A stretch of 35,535 bases of DNA from Flavobacteriaceae bacterium (GTDB taxonomy: Bacteria; Bacteroidota; Bacteroidia; Flavobacteriales; Flavobacteriaceae): positions 1 to 35,535 of the forward strand of contig JABDPU010000255.1 of the NCBI GenBank assembly GCA_013042625.1, in the 5' to 3' direction. The notes beneath the pieces were generated by a model. It did no database searches. It was not told the DNA's origin and was given only the letters and a program-made list of their open reading frames with translations. Below, one piece after another: positions 22,791 through 33,856 of the stretch (the stretch's first letter is position 1; every line of letters starts with the position of its first letter). The translations under genes and the position numbers were made by a program.

Positions 22791-23231
22791 ATGGCAAAAG
22801 AGTTAGGTAAAGTAGTTAAACTACAAGTAAGGGGAGGTGCAGCGAACCCATCGCCACCGGTTGGACCCGCTTTAGGTGCTGCTGGAGTTAACATCATGGA
22901 GTTCTGCAAACAGTTTAATGCCAGAACGCAGGACAAGCAAGGTAAAGTCTTGCCCGTTGTTATTTCGGTGTATAAGGATAAGTCATTCGACTTTGTCGTT
23001 AAAACACCCCCAGCTGCAGTACAATTATTGGAAGCGGCCAAGGTAAAGAAGGGTTCGGGTGAGCCAAACAGGATTAAAGTTGCCCGTGTAACCTGGGATC
23101 AGGTAAGATCTATAGCAGAAGACAAAATGGTAGACTTAAATGCGTTTACTGTTGATTCTGCAATGAAAATGGTTGCCGGTACAGCAAGGTCAATGGGCAT
23201 AACTGTTAAAGGCGGTACAAAACCGAACTAA
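22791..23231 (+). CDS. rplK: 50S ribosomal protein uL11
   Basis: A 146-residue protein with the L11 hallmark [20 protein letters not shown] and the C-terminal RNA-binding [28 protein letters not shown]. It forms the GTPase-associated centre with 23S rRNA. The 72-bp gap after nusG holds an A/T-rich leader with TACATATATAAAG but no clear promoter. Starts the rplKA pair. Confidence 0.97.
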   Translation: MAKELGKVVKLQVRGGAANPSPPVGPALGAAGVNIMEFCKQFNARTQDKQGKVLPVVISVYKDKSFDFVVKTPPAAVQLLEAAKVKKGSGEPNRIKVARVTWDQVRSIAEDKMVDLNAFTVDSAMKMVAGTARSMGITVKGGTKPN

Positions 23232-23247
23232 AATTCTTTATTGAAAA

Positions 23248-23937
23248 ATGGCAAGATTAACTAAGAAACAAAAGCAGGCTGCAGAAAAACTTGAAAAAGG
23301 TAGACTCTACAGCCTTGAAGAAGCTTCTCAACTTATCAAAGAAGTCACCAACGTGAAGTTTGACGCCTCTGTTGATATCGCTGTGAGATTAGGAGTTGAT
23401 CCTAAAAAAGCGAATCAAATGGTTCGTGGTGTGGTTACACTACCCCACGGAACAGGTAAGGATGTTAAAGTTCTGGCATTGGTAACACCCGATAAAGAGG
23501 ATGAAGCTAAGAACGCCGGAGCCGACTATGTTGGCTTACAGGAGTATCTTGATAAGATCAAAGGTGGTTGGACCGATGTAGACGTAATTGTAACCATGCC
23601 AAGCGTTATGGGGAAATTAGGTCCACTAGGTCGGGTTCTTGGACCACGCGGACTTATGCCAAATCCTAAAACCGGAACGGTTACTATGGATATTGGTAAA
23701 GCTGTTAGTGATGTCAAAGCAGGTAAGATCGATTTTAAGGTGGATAAAACCGGGATCGTTCATGCCTCTATTGGAAAAGCATCATTCTCGGCCGATAAGA
23801 TCGCGGGTAATGCCCAGGAATTATTGACAACCTTGGTCAGAATGAAACCGACGTCCTCAAAAGGTACATACATGAGAAGTATCTACATGTCAAGTACCAT
23901 GAGTCCGAGTATTGCAATCGATCCTAAAGTCTACTAG
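23248..23937 (+). CDS. rplA: 50S ribosomal protein uL1
   Basis: A 229-residue protein with L1 signatures: [31 protein letters not shown] and [16 protein letters not shown]. It forms the L1 stalk at the ribosomal E site. In E. coli it represses its own operon through a leader mimic of its rRNA site; no such mimic was identified here. It lies 16 bp after rplK and 21 bp before rplJ. Confidence 0.97.
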   Translation: MARLTKKQKQAAEKLEKGRLYSLEEASQLIKEVTNVKFDASVDIAVRLGVDPKKANQMVRGVVTLPHGTGKDVKVLALVTPDKEDEAKNAGADYVGLQEYLDKIKGGWTDVDVIVTMPSVMGKLGPLGRVLGPRGLMPNPKTGTVTMDIGKAVSDVKAGKIDFKVDKTGIVHASIGKASFSADKIAGNAQELLTTLVRMKPTSSKGTYMRSIYMSSTMSPSIAIDPKVY

Positions 23938-23958
23938 TAGTAGTTAAAACCTTTTATT

Positions 23959-24480
23959 ATGACAAGAGAAGAAAAATCACAAGTAATTAAAGAATTAACT
24001 GCTCAGTTATCGGATAATACAAATATCTATTTAACCGATATTTCAGGATTGAACGCAGGAGAAACCTCAGCATTGAGACGTGCCTGTTTTAAGGCCGGTG
24101 TCAAACTGTCGGTTGTAAAGAACACATTGCTTGAAAAAGCAATGGAAGCTTCAGAAAAGGAATTTGGTGAATTACCAGAAACCCTTAAAGGGAATACCTC
24201 AGTTATGTATTCTGAAACCGGAAATGCACCTGCAAAGGTGATCAAGGCTTTCAGAAAGAAATCTGAGAAACCCCTGCTTAAAGGCGCCTTCATTGAAGAG
24301 GCTATCTATGTAGGAGACGAACAATTGAATGTTCTTGTTGATATCAAGTCGAAAGAAGAATTGATTGGCGAGATTATCACAATTTTACAGTCGCCTGCTA
24401 AGAATGTTATTTCAGCGCTTCAATCGGGTGGTGGTAAATTATCAGGTATTCTGAAGACACTCTCTGAAAAAGAGGGGTAA
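23959..24480 (+). CDS. rplJ: 50S ribosomal protein uL10
   Basis: A 173-residue protein with the L10 pattern: an N-terminal rRNA-binding domain (REEKSQVIKELTAQLSD, LRRACFKAGVKLSVVKNTLL) and a C-terminal helix (SALQSGGGKLSGILKTLSEK) that carries L7/L12 dimers. The 21-bp gap before it leaves little space for the L10 autoregulatory leader found in Proteobacteria. Confidence 0.96.
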   Translation: MTREEKSQVIKELTAQLSDNTNIYLTDISGLNAGETSALRRACFKAGVKLSVVKNTLLEKAMEASEKEFGELPETLKGNTSVMYSETGNAPAKVIKAFRKKSEKPLLKGAFIEEAIYVGDEQLNVLVDIKSKEELIGEIITILQSPAKNVISALQSGGGKLSGILKTLSEKEG

Positions 24481-24539
24481 TTATATAGTACGCACTTTTT
24501 AAAACACATATTAAACACATTATTTAAAACGATAGAAAA

Positions 24540-24920
24540 ATGGCAGATTTGAAAGATTTTGCAGAACAGTTGGTTAACTTAACCGTAAAGGAAGTAAATG
24601 AGTTAGCCGATATATTAAAAGAAGAATATGGCATTGAACCAGCTGCTGCTGCAGTTGCTGTTGCTGCTGGTGGCGGAGCCGCTGGTGGAGATGACGCCGC
24701 TGAGGAGCAGTCAGAATTTGACGTGATCCTTACAGCTCCAGGAGGTTCAAAATTAGCTGTTGTTAAATTAGTAAAAGAACTAACAGGCCTTGGACTTAAA
24801 GATGCTAAAGGATTAGTTGATAACGCACCATCTCCAATCAAGGAAGGTGTTTCTAAAGACGAAGCTGAAGGTCTTAAGTCATCTCTAGAAGAAGCAGGAG
24901 CCGAGGTTGAGCTTAAGTAA
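24540..24920 (+). CDS. rplL: 50S ribosomal protein bL12
   Basis: A 126-residue acidic protein: an N-terminal dimerisation domain ([20 protein letters not shown]), an alanine/glycine-rich hinge (residues about 36-55), and the C-terminal factor-binding domain ([20 protein letters not shown]). It is present in several copies per ribosome. A stable hairpin follows 24 bp after the stop and precedes rpoB. Confidence 0.97.
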   Translation: MADLKDFAEQLVNLTVKEVNELADILKEEYGIEPAAAAVAVAAGGGAAGGDDAAEEQSEFDVILTAPGGSKLAVVKLVKELTGLGLKDAKGLVDNAPSPIKEGVSKDEAEGLKSSLEEAGAEVELK

Positions 24921-24944
24921 GCCAACCCTTAGCCTACAACATAT

Positions 24945-24990
24945 GGTTTAGGTCTGGAGATTGACTCTCCGAGACCTAAACCCTTTTGTG
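24945..24990 (+). terminator. attenuator-like hairpin between rplL and rpoB
   Basis: GGTTTAGGTCT (24945-24955) pairs perfectly with AGACCTAAACC (24972-24982). Inside, GGAG and CTCC add four pairs past a single bulged G. CTTTTGTG follows. The place and shape match the partial terminator that lowers rpoBC relative to ribosomal proteins in E. coli; here this role is inferred. Confidence 0.65.
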
Positions 24991-25045
24991 TATATAATGG
25001 TATGTACACGCACTTTATAAATTTTAATTAAAATCTCGTCCGTCG

Positions 25046-28000
25046 ATGCAAGCAAAACAAGCTGAAAGAATAAACTTCTCTTCTATTGTAAACCGTACGG
25101 AATATCCTGATTTTCTTGACATTCAGATCAAGTCATTCCAGGATTTTTTCCAGTTAGAAACGAAATCGGAAGAGCGCGAAGATGAAGGTTTGTACAACAC
25201 CTTCATGGAGAATTTTCCAATTACGGATACCAGGAACCAATTTGTTCTTGAATTCCTGGACTACTTCATCGATCCTCCTCGCTACACCATTCAAGAGTGT
25301 ATTGAACGCGGATTGACACACAGCGTGCCTTTAAAGGCTCGTCTTAAATTATATTGTACCGATCCGGAACATGAAGATTTCGAGACCATTGTACAGGATG
25401 TTTACCTCGGTACAATTCCGTATATGACCTCCAGTGGTACCTTTGTTATCAACGGGGCCGAACGTGTTGTTGTTTCTCAGCTTCACCGTTCTCCGGGTGT
25501 GTTCTTCGGACAATCATTCCACGCCAATGGTACAAAACTATATTCAGCTCGTGTTATCCCGTTCAAGGGTTCATGGATTGAATTTGCTACAGATATCAAT
25601 AGCGTGATGTATGCCTATATCGATAGGAAGAAAAAATTACCGGTTACTACACTTTTCCGAGCTATAGGATATGAAAGGGATAAGGATATCCTTGAAATTT
25701 TCGACCTGGCAGAAGAGGTGAAATCAACCAAAACAGGCCTTAAAAAACACCTGGGTAGAAAGCTTGCAGCCCGCGTCTTAAAGACCTGGCATGAGGATTT
25801 CGTAGATGAAGATACCGGAGAGGTGGTTTCCATAGAACGTAACGAGATCGTTCTTGATCGGGATACGGTTCTTGAAAAAGATCATATCGAGGAAATCCTT
25901 GAATCGGGCTCAAAAACTATCCTCCTTCATAAAGAGGACAATCAAATGGCCGATTATGCCATTATTCATAATACCCTTCAGAAGGATCCTACGAATTCAG
26001 AAAAAGAAGCGGTTGAACATATCTACCGTCAATTGCGTAATGCCGAACCGCCTGATGAAGAGACAGCAAGAGGAATTATCGATAAACTCTTCTTCAGTGA
26101 CCAGAGATATAACCTGGGAGAGGTAGGGCGTTACCGAATGAATAAAAAATTAGGTCTTGATGTCGATTATGATAAGCGCGTGCTTACCAAGGATGACATC
26201 ATTACTATTATTAAATACCTGATCGAACTGATCAACTCAAAAGCTGAGATCGATGATATCGATCACCTTTCTAACCGTCGTGTTCGTACGGTGGGTGAGC
26301 AGTTATCATCGCAATTCGGCGTCGGACTTGCAAGAATGGCAAGAACGATTCGCGAGCGTATGAATGTTAGGGATAATGAGGTCTTTACCCCAATTGATCT
26401 GATCAACGCTAAGACACTGTCTTCGGTGATCAACTCATTCTTCGGAACAAACCAGCTCTCGCAATTCATGGATCAAACCAATCCACTTGCCGAACTGACA
26501 CACAAACGTCGTCTTTCGGCCCTGGGGCCTGGTGGACTCTCCCGTGAACGTGCCGGATTCGAAGTTCGTGACGTGCACTATACACACTATGGACGATTGT
26601 GCCCGATTGAAACCCCGGAAGGTCCGAATATCGGATTGATCTCCTCACTTTCTGTTTATGCAAAAGTGAATTCAATGGGATTCATCGAAACACCATACCG
26701 TCCGGTTGATAAAGGTGTTGTTGACATTAAGGGTGACCCTATTTACCTCAGTGCAGAAGAGGAAGAAGATAAATTGATTGCACAGGCAACCGTTGAGGTT
26801 GATAAAAAAGGAAAGATCATTCACGATAAAGTGATTGCACGAATGGAAGGCGACTTCCCTGTAATTGAACCTCACCAGGTGCATTATACAGATGTGGCTC
26901 CTAACCAGATCTCGTCCATTTCGGCTTCATTGATTCCGTTCCTTGAACATGATGATGCGAACCGTGCTTTGATGGGATCGAACATGATGCGTCAGGCTGT
27001 TCCATTATTAAGGCCTGAAGCTCCAATTGTAGGAACCGGACTTGAGCGCCAGGTAGCTTCAGATTCTCGTGTATTGATAAATGCTGAAGGTGATGGTGTT
27101 GTAGAATATGTAGATTCTGATGAAATTGTTATAAACTACAACAGGTCCGAAGAAGAAGCTCTGGTTAGCTTTGATGGGGATAGCAAGTCCTATTCGTTGA
27201 CCAAGTTCAGAAAAACGAATCAGGGCACCTCAATCAATCTTAAGCCTATAGTTAAGAAAGGGGATAAGGTTTCTAAAGGGCAGGTCCTTTGCGAAGGATA
27301 TGCCACTAAAAATGGTGAGTTAGCCCTTGGTAGAAATATGAAAGTGGCTTTTATGCCATGGAAAGGATATAATTTCGAGGATGCCATCGTGATCTCCGAA
27401 AAAGTTGTTCGTGATGATATCTTTACATCCATCCATATCGATGAATATGCGTTGGAAGTTCGGGATACGAAACTGGGTAATGAGGAGTTGACTAACGATA
27501 TTCCTAACGTTTCCGAAGAAGCGACTAAAGACCTGGATGAGCATGGTATGATCCGAATTGGTGCAGAGATCAAACCGGGAGATATCCTTATCGGTAAGAT
27601 CACGCCTAAAGGTGAAAGTGATCCTACGCCTGAAGAAAAACTTCTTCGCGCCATCTTTGGTGATAAGGCCGGAGATGTTAAGGATGCTTCGCTTAAAGCT
27701 TCACCATCTCTTCATGGTGTTGTTATCGATAAAAAACTATTTGCTCGCGCCATTAAGGACAAGAGAAAACGAGCTAAGGATAAAGAAGATATTTCTCAGC
27801 TTGAGGATGTTTACGACAAGAAGTTCGAGGACCTTAAGTCGGTACTGATCGAAAAGCTGTTTAGTATCGTAGGTGGTAAAACAGCCCAGGGCGTCTTCAA
27901 TGATCTTGGAGAAGAAGTCTTCCCGAAAGGTAAGAAATACACCCTGAAAATGCTTAACGCCGTTGATGACTATGCACACCTTGTTTCTGGTAAATGGACC

Positions 28001-28858
28001 ACAGATAAGAAGATTAATGCATTGGTATCTGAATTGATCCACAATTACAAGATCAAGGAAAATGATCTTCAGGGATCACTACGACGTGAGAAATTTACCA
28101 TTTCTGTTGGTGATGAACTTCCATCAGGAATCATTAAACTGGCCAAGGTCTATATCGCTAAGAAGCGTAAGCTGAAAGTGGGTGATAAGATGGCCGGTCG
28201 TCATGGTAACAAAGGTATTGTTGCACGTATCGTACGTGAAGAAGATATGCCGTTCCTTGAAGATGGTACTCCTGTTGATATCGTTCTGAATCCGCTTGGT
28301 GTACCTTCCCGAATGAATATCGGTCAGATTTATGAGACCGTATTGGGATGGGCCGGACAAAATCTTGACAGAACTTTTGCAACACCGATTTTTGATGGTG
28401 CTACTATCGATCAGATCAATGACCTGACCGATGAGGCCGATGTGCCACTTTACGGTCATACTTACCTCTATGACGGTGGAACAGGAGCGAGATTCGACCA
28501 GGCTGCCACAGTGGGTGTGATATACATGCTGAAACTCGGCCATATGGTTGATGATAAGATGCACGCCAGGTCAATCGGACCATACTCCCTGATTACACAG
28601 CAACCATTGGGTGGTAAAGCCCAGTTTGGTGGTCAGCGTTTCGGAGAGATGGAAGTTTGGGCACTTGAGGCCTATGGTGCTTCAAGTACACTTAGAGAGA
28701 TCCTTACCGTTAAATCGGATGATGTTATAGGACGAGCCAAGACTTACGAGGCAATCGTTAAGGGTGAACCGATGCCGGAACCCGGATTGCCAGAATCATT
28801 CAATGTATTGATGCATGAATTGAAAGGTCTCGGATTAGACATACGATTAGAAGAATAG
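25046..28858 (+). CDS. rpoB: DNA-directed RNA polymerase subunit beta
   Basis: A 1270-residue protein, full length for Bacteroidetes. The rifampicin region is at about 466-500: [20 protein letters not shown], then [19 protein letters not shown], with the usual wild-type residues. Catalytic and clamp motifs such as [51 protein letters not shown] and [20 protein letters not shown] are present. It forms the catalytic core with the beta-prime subunit. The gap of 125 bp after rplL holds the hairpin described and an A/T-rich leader; rpoC follows 36 bp downstream. Confidence 0.99.
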   Translation: MQAKQAERINFSSIVNRTEYPDFLDIQIKSFQDFFQLETKSEEREDEGLYNTFMENFPITDTRNQFVLEFLDYFIDPPRYTIQECIERGLTHSVPLKARLKLYCTDPEHEDFETIVQDVYLGTIPYMTSSGTFVINGAERVVVSQLHRSPGVFFGQSFHANGTKLYSARVIPFKGSWIEFATDINSVMYAYIDRKKKLPVTTLFRAIGYERDKDILEIFDLAEEVKSTKTGLKKHLGRKLAARVLKTWHEDFVDEDTGEVVSIERNEIVLDRDTVLEKDHIEEILESGSKTILLHKEDNQMADYAIIHNTLQKDPTNSEKEAVEHIYRQLRNAEPPDEETARGIIDKLFFSDQRYNLGEVGRYRMNKKLGLDVDYDKRVLTKDDIITIIKYLIELINSKAEIDDIDHLSNRRVRTVGEQLSSQFGVGLARMARTIRERMNVRDNEVFTPIDLINAKTLSSVINSFFGTNQLSQFMDQTNPLAELTHKRRLSALGPGGLSRERAGFEVRDVHYTHYGRLCPIETPEGPNIGLISSLSVYAKVNSMGFIETPYRPVDKGVVDIKGDPIYLSAEEEEDKLIAQATVEVDKKGKIIHDKVIARMEGDFPVIEPHQVHYTDVAPNQISSISASLIPFLEHDDANRALMGSNMMRQAVPLLRPEAPIVGTGLERQVASDSRVLINAEGDGVVEYVDSDEIVINYNRSEEEALVSFDGDSKSYSLTKFRKTNQGTSINLKPIVKKGDKVSKGQVLCEGYATKNGELALGRNMKVAFMPWKGYNFEDAIVISEKVVRDDIFTSIHIDEYALEVRDTKLGNEELTNDIPNVSEEATKDLDEHGMIRIGAEIKPGDILIGKITPKGESDPTPEEKLLRAIFGDKAGDVKDASLKASPSLHGVVIDKKLFARAIKDKRKRAKDKEDISQLEDVYDKKFEDLKSVLIEKLFSIVGGKTAQGVFNDLGEEVFPKGKKYTLKMLNAVDDYAHLVSGKWTTDKKINALVSELIHNYKIKENDLQGSLRREKFTISVGDELPSGIIKLAKVYIAKKRKLKVGDKMAGRHGNKGIVARIVREEDMPFLEDGTPVDIVLNPLGVPSRMNIGQIYETVLGWAGQNLDRTFATPIFDGATIDQINDLTDEADVPLYGHTYLYDGGTGARFDQAATVGVIYMLKLGHMVDDKMHARSIGPYSLITQQPLGGKAQFGGQRFGEMEVWALEAYGASSTLREILTVKSDDVIGRAKTYEAIVKGEPMPEPGLPESFNVLMHELKGLGLDIRLEE

Positions 28859-28894
28859 ACAACACAATATTTCAATAAGAACCATATAAATATT

Positions 28895-31800
28895 ATGGCA
28901 AGAAAACAAGATAAGAATCCAATTCAGAGATTTAATAAAATCTCCATCGGTTTGTCTTCACCAGAGGCCATTTTGGCGGCTTCAAGAGGTGAGGTACTCA
29001 AACCTGAAACGATCAACTACAGGACACATAAGCCTGAGCGCGATGGCTTGTTTTGTGAGCGTATTTTTGGCCCTGTTAAGGACTATGAATGTGCTTGTGG
29101 TAAGTATAAACGTATTCGATATAAAGGGATAGTTTGTGACCGATGTGGTGTTGAAGTAACAGAAAAGAAAGTTCGTCGTGACCGTGTAGGTCATATCAAC
29201 TTGGTTGTACCTGTTGCTCATATCTGGTATTTCCGCTCGCTTCCTAATAAAATAGGATATCTGCTGGGTCTTCCGTCCAAGAAATTGGATATGATCATAT
29301 ATTATGAGCGTTATGTAGTCATTCAACCAGGTGTCGCTACTAATGCCGAAGGTGAAACCCTTCAGAAAATGGAATTCCTTACTGAAGAGGAGTATCTGAA
29401 TATCATGGAGGCTATTCCTCAGGAAAATCAATATTTAGATGATTCCGATCCTAATAAGTTTATCGCAAAAATGGGAGCGGAATGCCTGATCGACCTTTTA
29501 TCAAGAATCGATCTTGATGAATTGTCATTCCAGTTAAGGCATAAAGCCAATAATGAGACGTCTAAGCAACGTAAAAATGAAGCCTTAAAACGTCTTCAGG
29601 TTGTGGAAGCCTTCCGTGAAGCCAATGACAACAGGGAAAATAATCCCGAATGGATGATCATGAAGGTCGTTCCTGTTATTCCACCGGAATTACGTCCGCT
29701 GGTACCACTTGATGGTGGCCGTTTTGCTACTTCAGATTTGAATGATCTCTATCGTCGTGTAATTATTCGTAACAACCGATTGAAGCGTCTCGTCGAGATC
29801 AAAGCTCCTGAAGTTATTCTTAGGAATGAGAAACGTATGCTTCAGGAATCTGTTGATTCATTATTCGACAATACCAGAAAATCATCTGCGGTTAAGACCG
29901 ATTCTAACCGTCCGTTGAAATCACTGTCAGACTCGCTTAAAGGAAAGCAAGGACGATTCCGTCAGAACCTTCTTGGTAAACGTGTTGATTATTCTGCACG
30001 TTCGGTAATCGTTGTTGGACCTGAATTGAAACTATTTGAATGCGGACTGCCGAAAAACATGGCAGCCGAACTTTATAAGCCTTTCGTGATCAGAAAGCTG
30101 ATCGAGCGCGGTATAGTAAAAACCGTAAAATCTGCTAAGAAGATCATCGACAGGCGTGAACCGGTCGTTTGGGATATTCTCGAAAATGTATTGAAAGGAC
30201 ATCCTGTTCTTCTGAACAGGGCTCCAACACTGCACCGCCTTGGTATACAGGCTTTCCAGCCTAAACTGATCGAAGGTAAGGCCATCCAGTTACACCCATT
30301 GGTATGTACGGCATTTAACGCTGACTTCGATGGTGACCAGATGGCAGTGCATTTACCACTGGGTCCGGAAGCGATTCTGGAATCTCAGTTATTGATGCTG
30401 GCTTCACATAATATTCTGAACCCGGCTAACGGTTCGCCAATTACGGTTCCGTCTCAGGATATGGTACTCGGATTGTACTATATGACCAAGATGCGTAAAT
30501 CAACTAAGAAGGAGCCTGTCACAGGTGAAGGACTGACCTTTTATTCTCCTGAAGAAGTTGTGATCGCTTATAATGAAGGACGAGCCGATCTGAATGCTCA
30601 GATCAAGGTGAGGGTAATGGACTTCAATGATGAGGGTGAGCTGACCAGGCAGATTATTGAAACTACGGTAGGCCGTGTGCTTTTCAATGAAAAAGTACCT
30701 GAGCAAGCCGGTTTCGTTAATGCCGTTCTGACTAAAAAATCATTGAGAGATATCATCGGAAGGATCTTAAAGGTAACAAGTGTTCCTGAAACAGCACATT
30801 TCCTTGATGAGATCAAAGACCTTGGATATAAATTCGCCTTCCAGGGTGGATTGTCATTCAGTCTTGGTGATATTATCATTCCTGAAGAAAAATTAACCAT
30901 GATCGACGACGCCAACAAACAGGTTGACGGTATCATGGCTAACTATAATATGGGTCTGATTACTAATAACGAACGTTATAACCAGGTGATCGATATCTGG
31001 ACATCAACCAATGCCGAATTGACCGAGCTGTCGATGAAGCGTATTAGCGAAGACCAGCAAGGGTTTAATTCAGTGTTTATGATGCTGGATTCCGGAGCAA
31101 GGGGATCTAAAGAACAGATCCGACAGCTAACCGGTATGCGTGGTTTGATGGCCAAGCCTAAGAAATCGACTGCCGGTGGTGGTGAGATTATTGAAAACCC
31201 GATTCTTTCGAACTTTAAGGAAGGGCTTTCAATTTTAGAATACTTTATCTCTACCCACGGTGCACGTAAAGGACTTGCAGATACGGCATTGAAAACTGCC
31301 GATGCAGGATACCTGACTCGTCGATTGGTAGACGTATCCCAGGATGTTATCGTTAATATCGATGACTGTGGTACGCTTCGAGGTGTGACGATATCTCCAT
31401 TGAAGAAAAATGAGGAAATCGTTGAAACGCTAGAAGAGCGTATCTCTGGACGAGTTTCTCTTTACGATATCTATCACCCGAACACAGAAGAGCTTCTGGT
31501 TTCAGCTGGTGAATTAATCAGTGATGAGCTGGCTAAGATTATCGACGATTCTCCAATAGATGCTGTTGAGGCACGTTCACCATTAACCTGTGAGGCCAAG
31601 AAAGGAATCTGTGCAAAATGCTACGGACGAAACCTGGCTACCGGTAAAATGGTTCAGCGAGGAGAAGCAGTTGGTGTAATTGCAGCCCAATCCATTGGGG
31701 AACCTGGTACACAGCTAACACTGCGTACGTTCCACGTGGGTGGTATCGCCGGAAACATTTCCGAAGAGAATAAAATCATCGCCAAGTATGATGGTATTGC

Positions 31801-33196
31801 AGAAATCGAAGATTTAAGAACCGTAAAAGGTGTAGATGCCGATGGTAAGAAAGTTGACATCGTAATCTCTCGTTCTTCTGAAATGAAACTGGTTGATGAG
31901 AAGACAGGAATTTCATTGAGTACCAAGAACATTCCTTATGGTTCTACCATTTTTGTGAAACCAGGCAAGAAAGTTAAAGAAGGTGATGTGGTATGCCAGT
32001 GGGATCCGTATAATGGTGTGATCATTTCTGAATTCTCTGGTAAGGTTCGTTATGAGAACATCGATCAAGGTATAACCTTCCAGGTTGAGATCGATGAGCA
32101 AACCGGATTCCAGGAAAAAGTAATCGTAGAATCCAGAAATAAGAAACTGATCCCAACCCTTCATATCGAAGATGCGAAAGGCAATGTCGTACGTTCGTAC
32201 AACCTGCCTGTTGGAGCTCACCTTATGATTGATGACAGTGAGAAGATTACAGTAGGTAAGATCCTTGTGAAAATACCGCGTAAATCGGCTAAAGCAGGTG
32301 ATATTACTGGTGGTCTTCCTAGGGTAACCGAGCTGTTTGAAGCACGTAACCCTTCCAACCCTGCGGTTGTAAGTGAGATAGATGGTGTGGTTTCATTCGG
32401 TAAGATCAAACGGGGTAACCGTGAAATTATCGTTGAATCTAAAATAGGTCAGATCAAAAAATACCTTGTGAAACTTTCGAACCAGATCCTGGTTCAGGAG
32501 AATGATTTCATCAAGGCCGGAATGCCATTGTCTGATGGTTCAATTACACCAAAAGACATCTTGAATATCAAAGGCCCATCTGCCGTTCAGCAGTATTTGG
32601 TTAACGAGGTTCAGGAGGTATACCGACTTCAGGGTGTTAAGATCAACGACAAACACTTCGAGGTGGTTATTCGCCAGATGATGAGAAAGGTTATGATCAA
32701 TGATTCAGGAGATACTATCTTCCTTGAGAATCAACTGGTTCATAAATCGGATTTCATCGAGGAGAACGACGAGATCTTCGGTAAGAAAGTTGTTGAAGAT
32801 GCTGGAGATTCAGAAAACCTGAAAGAAGGGCAGATCATTACTTCGCATGAGCTTAGGGATGAAAATTCACGATTGAAGCGTGAGGATAAGAATGTTGTTG
32901 TTGCACGTGATGCACGTCCTGCAACGGCTACGCCAATACTTCAGGGAATAACCAGGGCATCGCTTCAAACCAAGTCGTTTATTTCGGCTGCATCCTTCCA
33001 GGAAACTACGAAGGTGTTGAATGAAGCTGCCGTCAATGGTAAGATCGATACCCTTGAAGGCTTGAAAGAGAACGTTATCGTTGGCCATAAGATCCCTGCC
33101 GGAACCGGTATGAGAGATTATGATTCTATCATCGTTGGATCTAAAGAAGAATTCGATGAGATGATGCAGGCCAAAGAAGAGATGAATTACAATTAA
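28895..33196 (+). CDS. rpoC: DNA-directed RNA polymerase subunit beta'
   Basis: A 1433-residue protein. The N-terminal zinc finger has C66, C68, C81 and C84 ([20 protein letters not shown]). The active-site magnesium loop NADFDGDQM gives D477, D479 and D481. The second zinc site includes C899, C906 and C909 ([17 protein letters not shown]). The trigger loop region [11 protein letters not shown] and the C-terminal [10 protein letters not shown]-type segment (here [18 protein letters not shown]) are also present. Ends the rplKAJL-rpoBC unit; two hairpins follow. Confidence 0.99.
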   Translation: MARKQDKNPIQRFNKISIGLSSPEAILAASRGEVLKPETINYRTHKPERDGLFCERIFGPVKDYECACGKYKRIRYKGIVCDRCGVEVTEKKVRRDRVGHINLVVPVAHIWYFRSLPNKIGYLLGLPSKKLDMIIYYERYVVIQPGVATNAEGETLQKMEFLTEEEYLNIMEAIPQENQYLDDSDPNKFIAKMGAECLIDLLSRIDLDELSFQLRHKANNETSKQRKNEALKRLQVVEAFREANDNRENNPEWMIMKVVPVIPPELRPLVPLDGGRFATSDLNDLYRRVIIRNNRLKRLVEIKAPEVILRNEKRMLQESVDSLFDNTRKSSAVKTDSNRPLKSLSDSLKGKQGRFRQNLLGKRVDYSARSVIVVGPELKLFECGLPKNMAAELYKPFVIRKLIERGIVKTVKSAKKIIDRREPVVWDILENVLKGHPVLLNRAPTLHRLGIQAFQPKLIEGKAIQLHPLVCTAFNADFDGDQMAVHLPLGPEAILESQLLMLASHNILNPANGSPITVPSQDMVLGLYYMTKMRKSTKKEPVTGEGLTFYSPEEVVIAYNEGRADLNAQIKVRVMDFNDEGELTRQIIETTVGRVLFNEKVPEQAGFVNAVLTKKSLRDIIGRILKVTSVPETAHFLDEIKDLGYKFAFQGGLSFSLGDIIIPEEKLTMIDDANKQVDGIMANYNMGLITNNERYNQVIDIWTSTNAELTELSMKRISEDQQGFNSVFMMLDSGARGSKEQIRQLTGMRGLMAKPKKSTAGGGEIIENPILSNFKEGLSILEYFISTHGARKGLADTALKTADAGYLTRRLVDVSQDVIVNIDDCGTLRGVTISPLKKNEEIVETLEERISGRVSLYDIYHPNTEELLVSAGELISDELAKIIDDSPIDAVEARSPLTCEAKKGICAKCYGRNLATGKMVQRGEAVGVIAAQSIGEPGTQLTLRTFHVGGIAGNISEENKIIAKYDGIAEIEDLRTVKGVDADGKKVDIVISRSSEMKLVDEKTGISLSTKNIPYGSTIFVKPGKKVKEGDVVCQWDPYNGVIISEFSGKVRYENIDQGITFQVEIDEQTGFQEKVIVESRNKKLIPTLHIEDAKGNVVRSYNLPVGAHLMIDDSEKITVGKILVKIPRKSAKAGDITGGLPRVTELFEARNPSNPAVVSEIDGVVSFGKIKRGNREIIVESKIGQIKKYLVKLSNQILVQENDFIKAGMPLSDGSITPKDILNIKGPSAVQQYLVNEVQEVYRLQGVKINDKHFEVVIRQMMRKVMINDSGDTIFLENQLVHKSDFIEENDEIFGKKVVEDAGDSENLKEGQIITSHELRDENSRLKREDKNVVVARDARPATATPILQGITRASLQTKSFISAASFQETTKVLNEAAVNGKIDTLEGLKENVIVGHKIPAGTGMRDYDSIIVGSKEEFDEMMQAKEEMNYN

Positions 33197-33203
33197 TGAA
33201 ATA

Positions 33204-33236
33204 GGAACTTTTGCATCTTAATGATGCAAGAGTTCC
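33204..33236 (+). other. 14-bp stem-loop just after rpoC
   Basis: GGAACTTTTGCATC and GATGCAAGAGTTCC form a 14-bp stem with one G-U pair and a TTAAT loop, 8 bp after the rpoC stop. No T-run follows, so it probably protects the mRNA 3' end or serves a processing role, together with the terminator after it. Confidence 0.6.
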
Positions 33237-33248
33237 GTCATTGAATTA

Positions 33249-33276
33249 ATCCCGGCCTTGTGCCGGGATCTTTTTT
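33249..33276 (+). terminator. rpoC intrinsic terminator
   Basis: ATCCCGGC and GCCGGGAT form an 8-bp GC-rich stem with a CTTGT loop followed by CTTTTTT. It stands 50 bp after the rpoC stop and is a classical intrinsic terminator. Confidence 0.88.
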
Positions 33277-33309
33277 CCCAATCTTTAGAAAATTAAAAAA
33301 GTCAAAACC

Positions 33310-33630
33310 ATGGCAGAACAAAAGAAACAAAATCCGAAACAAGGCCAGATCAATATTGAACTGGATGAAAAGGTAGCCCAGGGAATCTATTCAAACCTGG
33401 CCATTATAAACCACTCGGTTTCAGAATTCGTACTGGATTTCATCAGTATTATGCCAGGTGTTCCTAAAAGCAAAGTAAAATCAAGAATCATTCTTACGCC
33501 TCAGCATGCCAAACGTTTGGCAAAGGCATTAAATGAAAATGTAAGGAGATTTGAAAAGGCTCATGGTGAAATCAAAGATTACGATAAACACCCAATGCCG
33601 CTAAATTTTGGTCCGACAGGGCAGGCCTAA
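33310..33630 (+). CDS. DUF3467 domain protein
   Basis: A 106-residue protein of the DUF3467 family, often found after rpoC in Bacteroidetes. Core: NIELDEKVAQGIYSNLAIIN, HSVSEFVLDFISIMPGVPKS and LTPQHAKRLAKALNENVRRFE, which suggests a small alpha/beta fold. The function is unknown. The last 17 codons (DYDKHPMPLNFGPTGQA) and the stop are repeated twice more downstream as DNA, in an 80-bp tandem array. The gene has its own A/T-rich leader after the rpoC terminator. Confidence 0.88.
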   Translation: MAEQKKQNPKQGQINIELDEKVAQGIYSNLAIINHSVSEFVLDFISIMPGVPKSKVKSRIILTPQHAKRLAKALNENVRRFEKAHGEIKDYDKHPMPLNFGPTGQA

Positions 33631-33790
33631 TTCATTGGTGGGTTATCGAAATGTTTAATTACGATAAACACCCAATGCCGCTAAATTTTGGTCCGACAGG
33701 GCAGGCCTAATTCCTTGGTGGCTTATCGAAATGTTTTATTACGATAAACACCCAATGCCGCTAAATTTTGGTCCGACAAGACAGGCATAA
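33578..33790. repeat. 80-bp tandem repeat, 2.65 copies, of the DUF3467 gene 3' end
   Basis: Units begin at 33578, 33658 and 33738 (ATTACGATAAACACCCAATG). Unit 1 is inside the gene end; units 1 and 2 match at 77 of 80 positions; unit 3 is partial, with three changes near its end, and still carries an in-frame TAA at the matching place. Each unit ends with CATTGGTGGGTTATCG or a close variant, a diverged inverse copy (13 of 16) of CGATAAACACCCAATG that begins the next unit, so a hairpin can form across each junction with a short A/T loop. Confidence 0.9.
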
Positions 33791-33795
33791 AAAAA

Positions 33796-33828
33796 TCCCC
33801 TCAAAGTAGGGCTTAAGGGGACTCTTTC
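33796..33828. terminator. terminator between convergent DUF3467 and 4Fe-4S genes
   Basis: TCCCCT (33796-33801) pairs with AGGGGA (33816-33821) around a 14-nt loop. A runs of A lies on the left and CTCTTTC on the right, so it could serve both the DUF3467 array on the plus strand and the 4Fe-4S gene on the minus strand. Confidence 0.55.
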
Positions 33829-33856
33829 TGAAGGCAAATATTTTTAAGTTCTTTAA

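Noticed and set aside
24524-24925. Minus-strand open frame covering all of rplL
   Set aside because: It arises from the alanine-rich codons of rplL; the translated product is low complexity and unlike any family.
33578-33790. CRISPR array at the 80-bp repeats
   Set aside because: Units are contiguous with no unique spacers, unit length is too long, and unit 1 is coding sequence. No cas genes are present.
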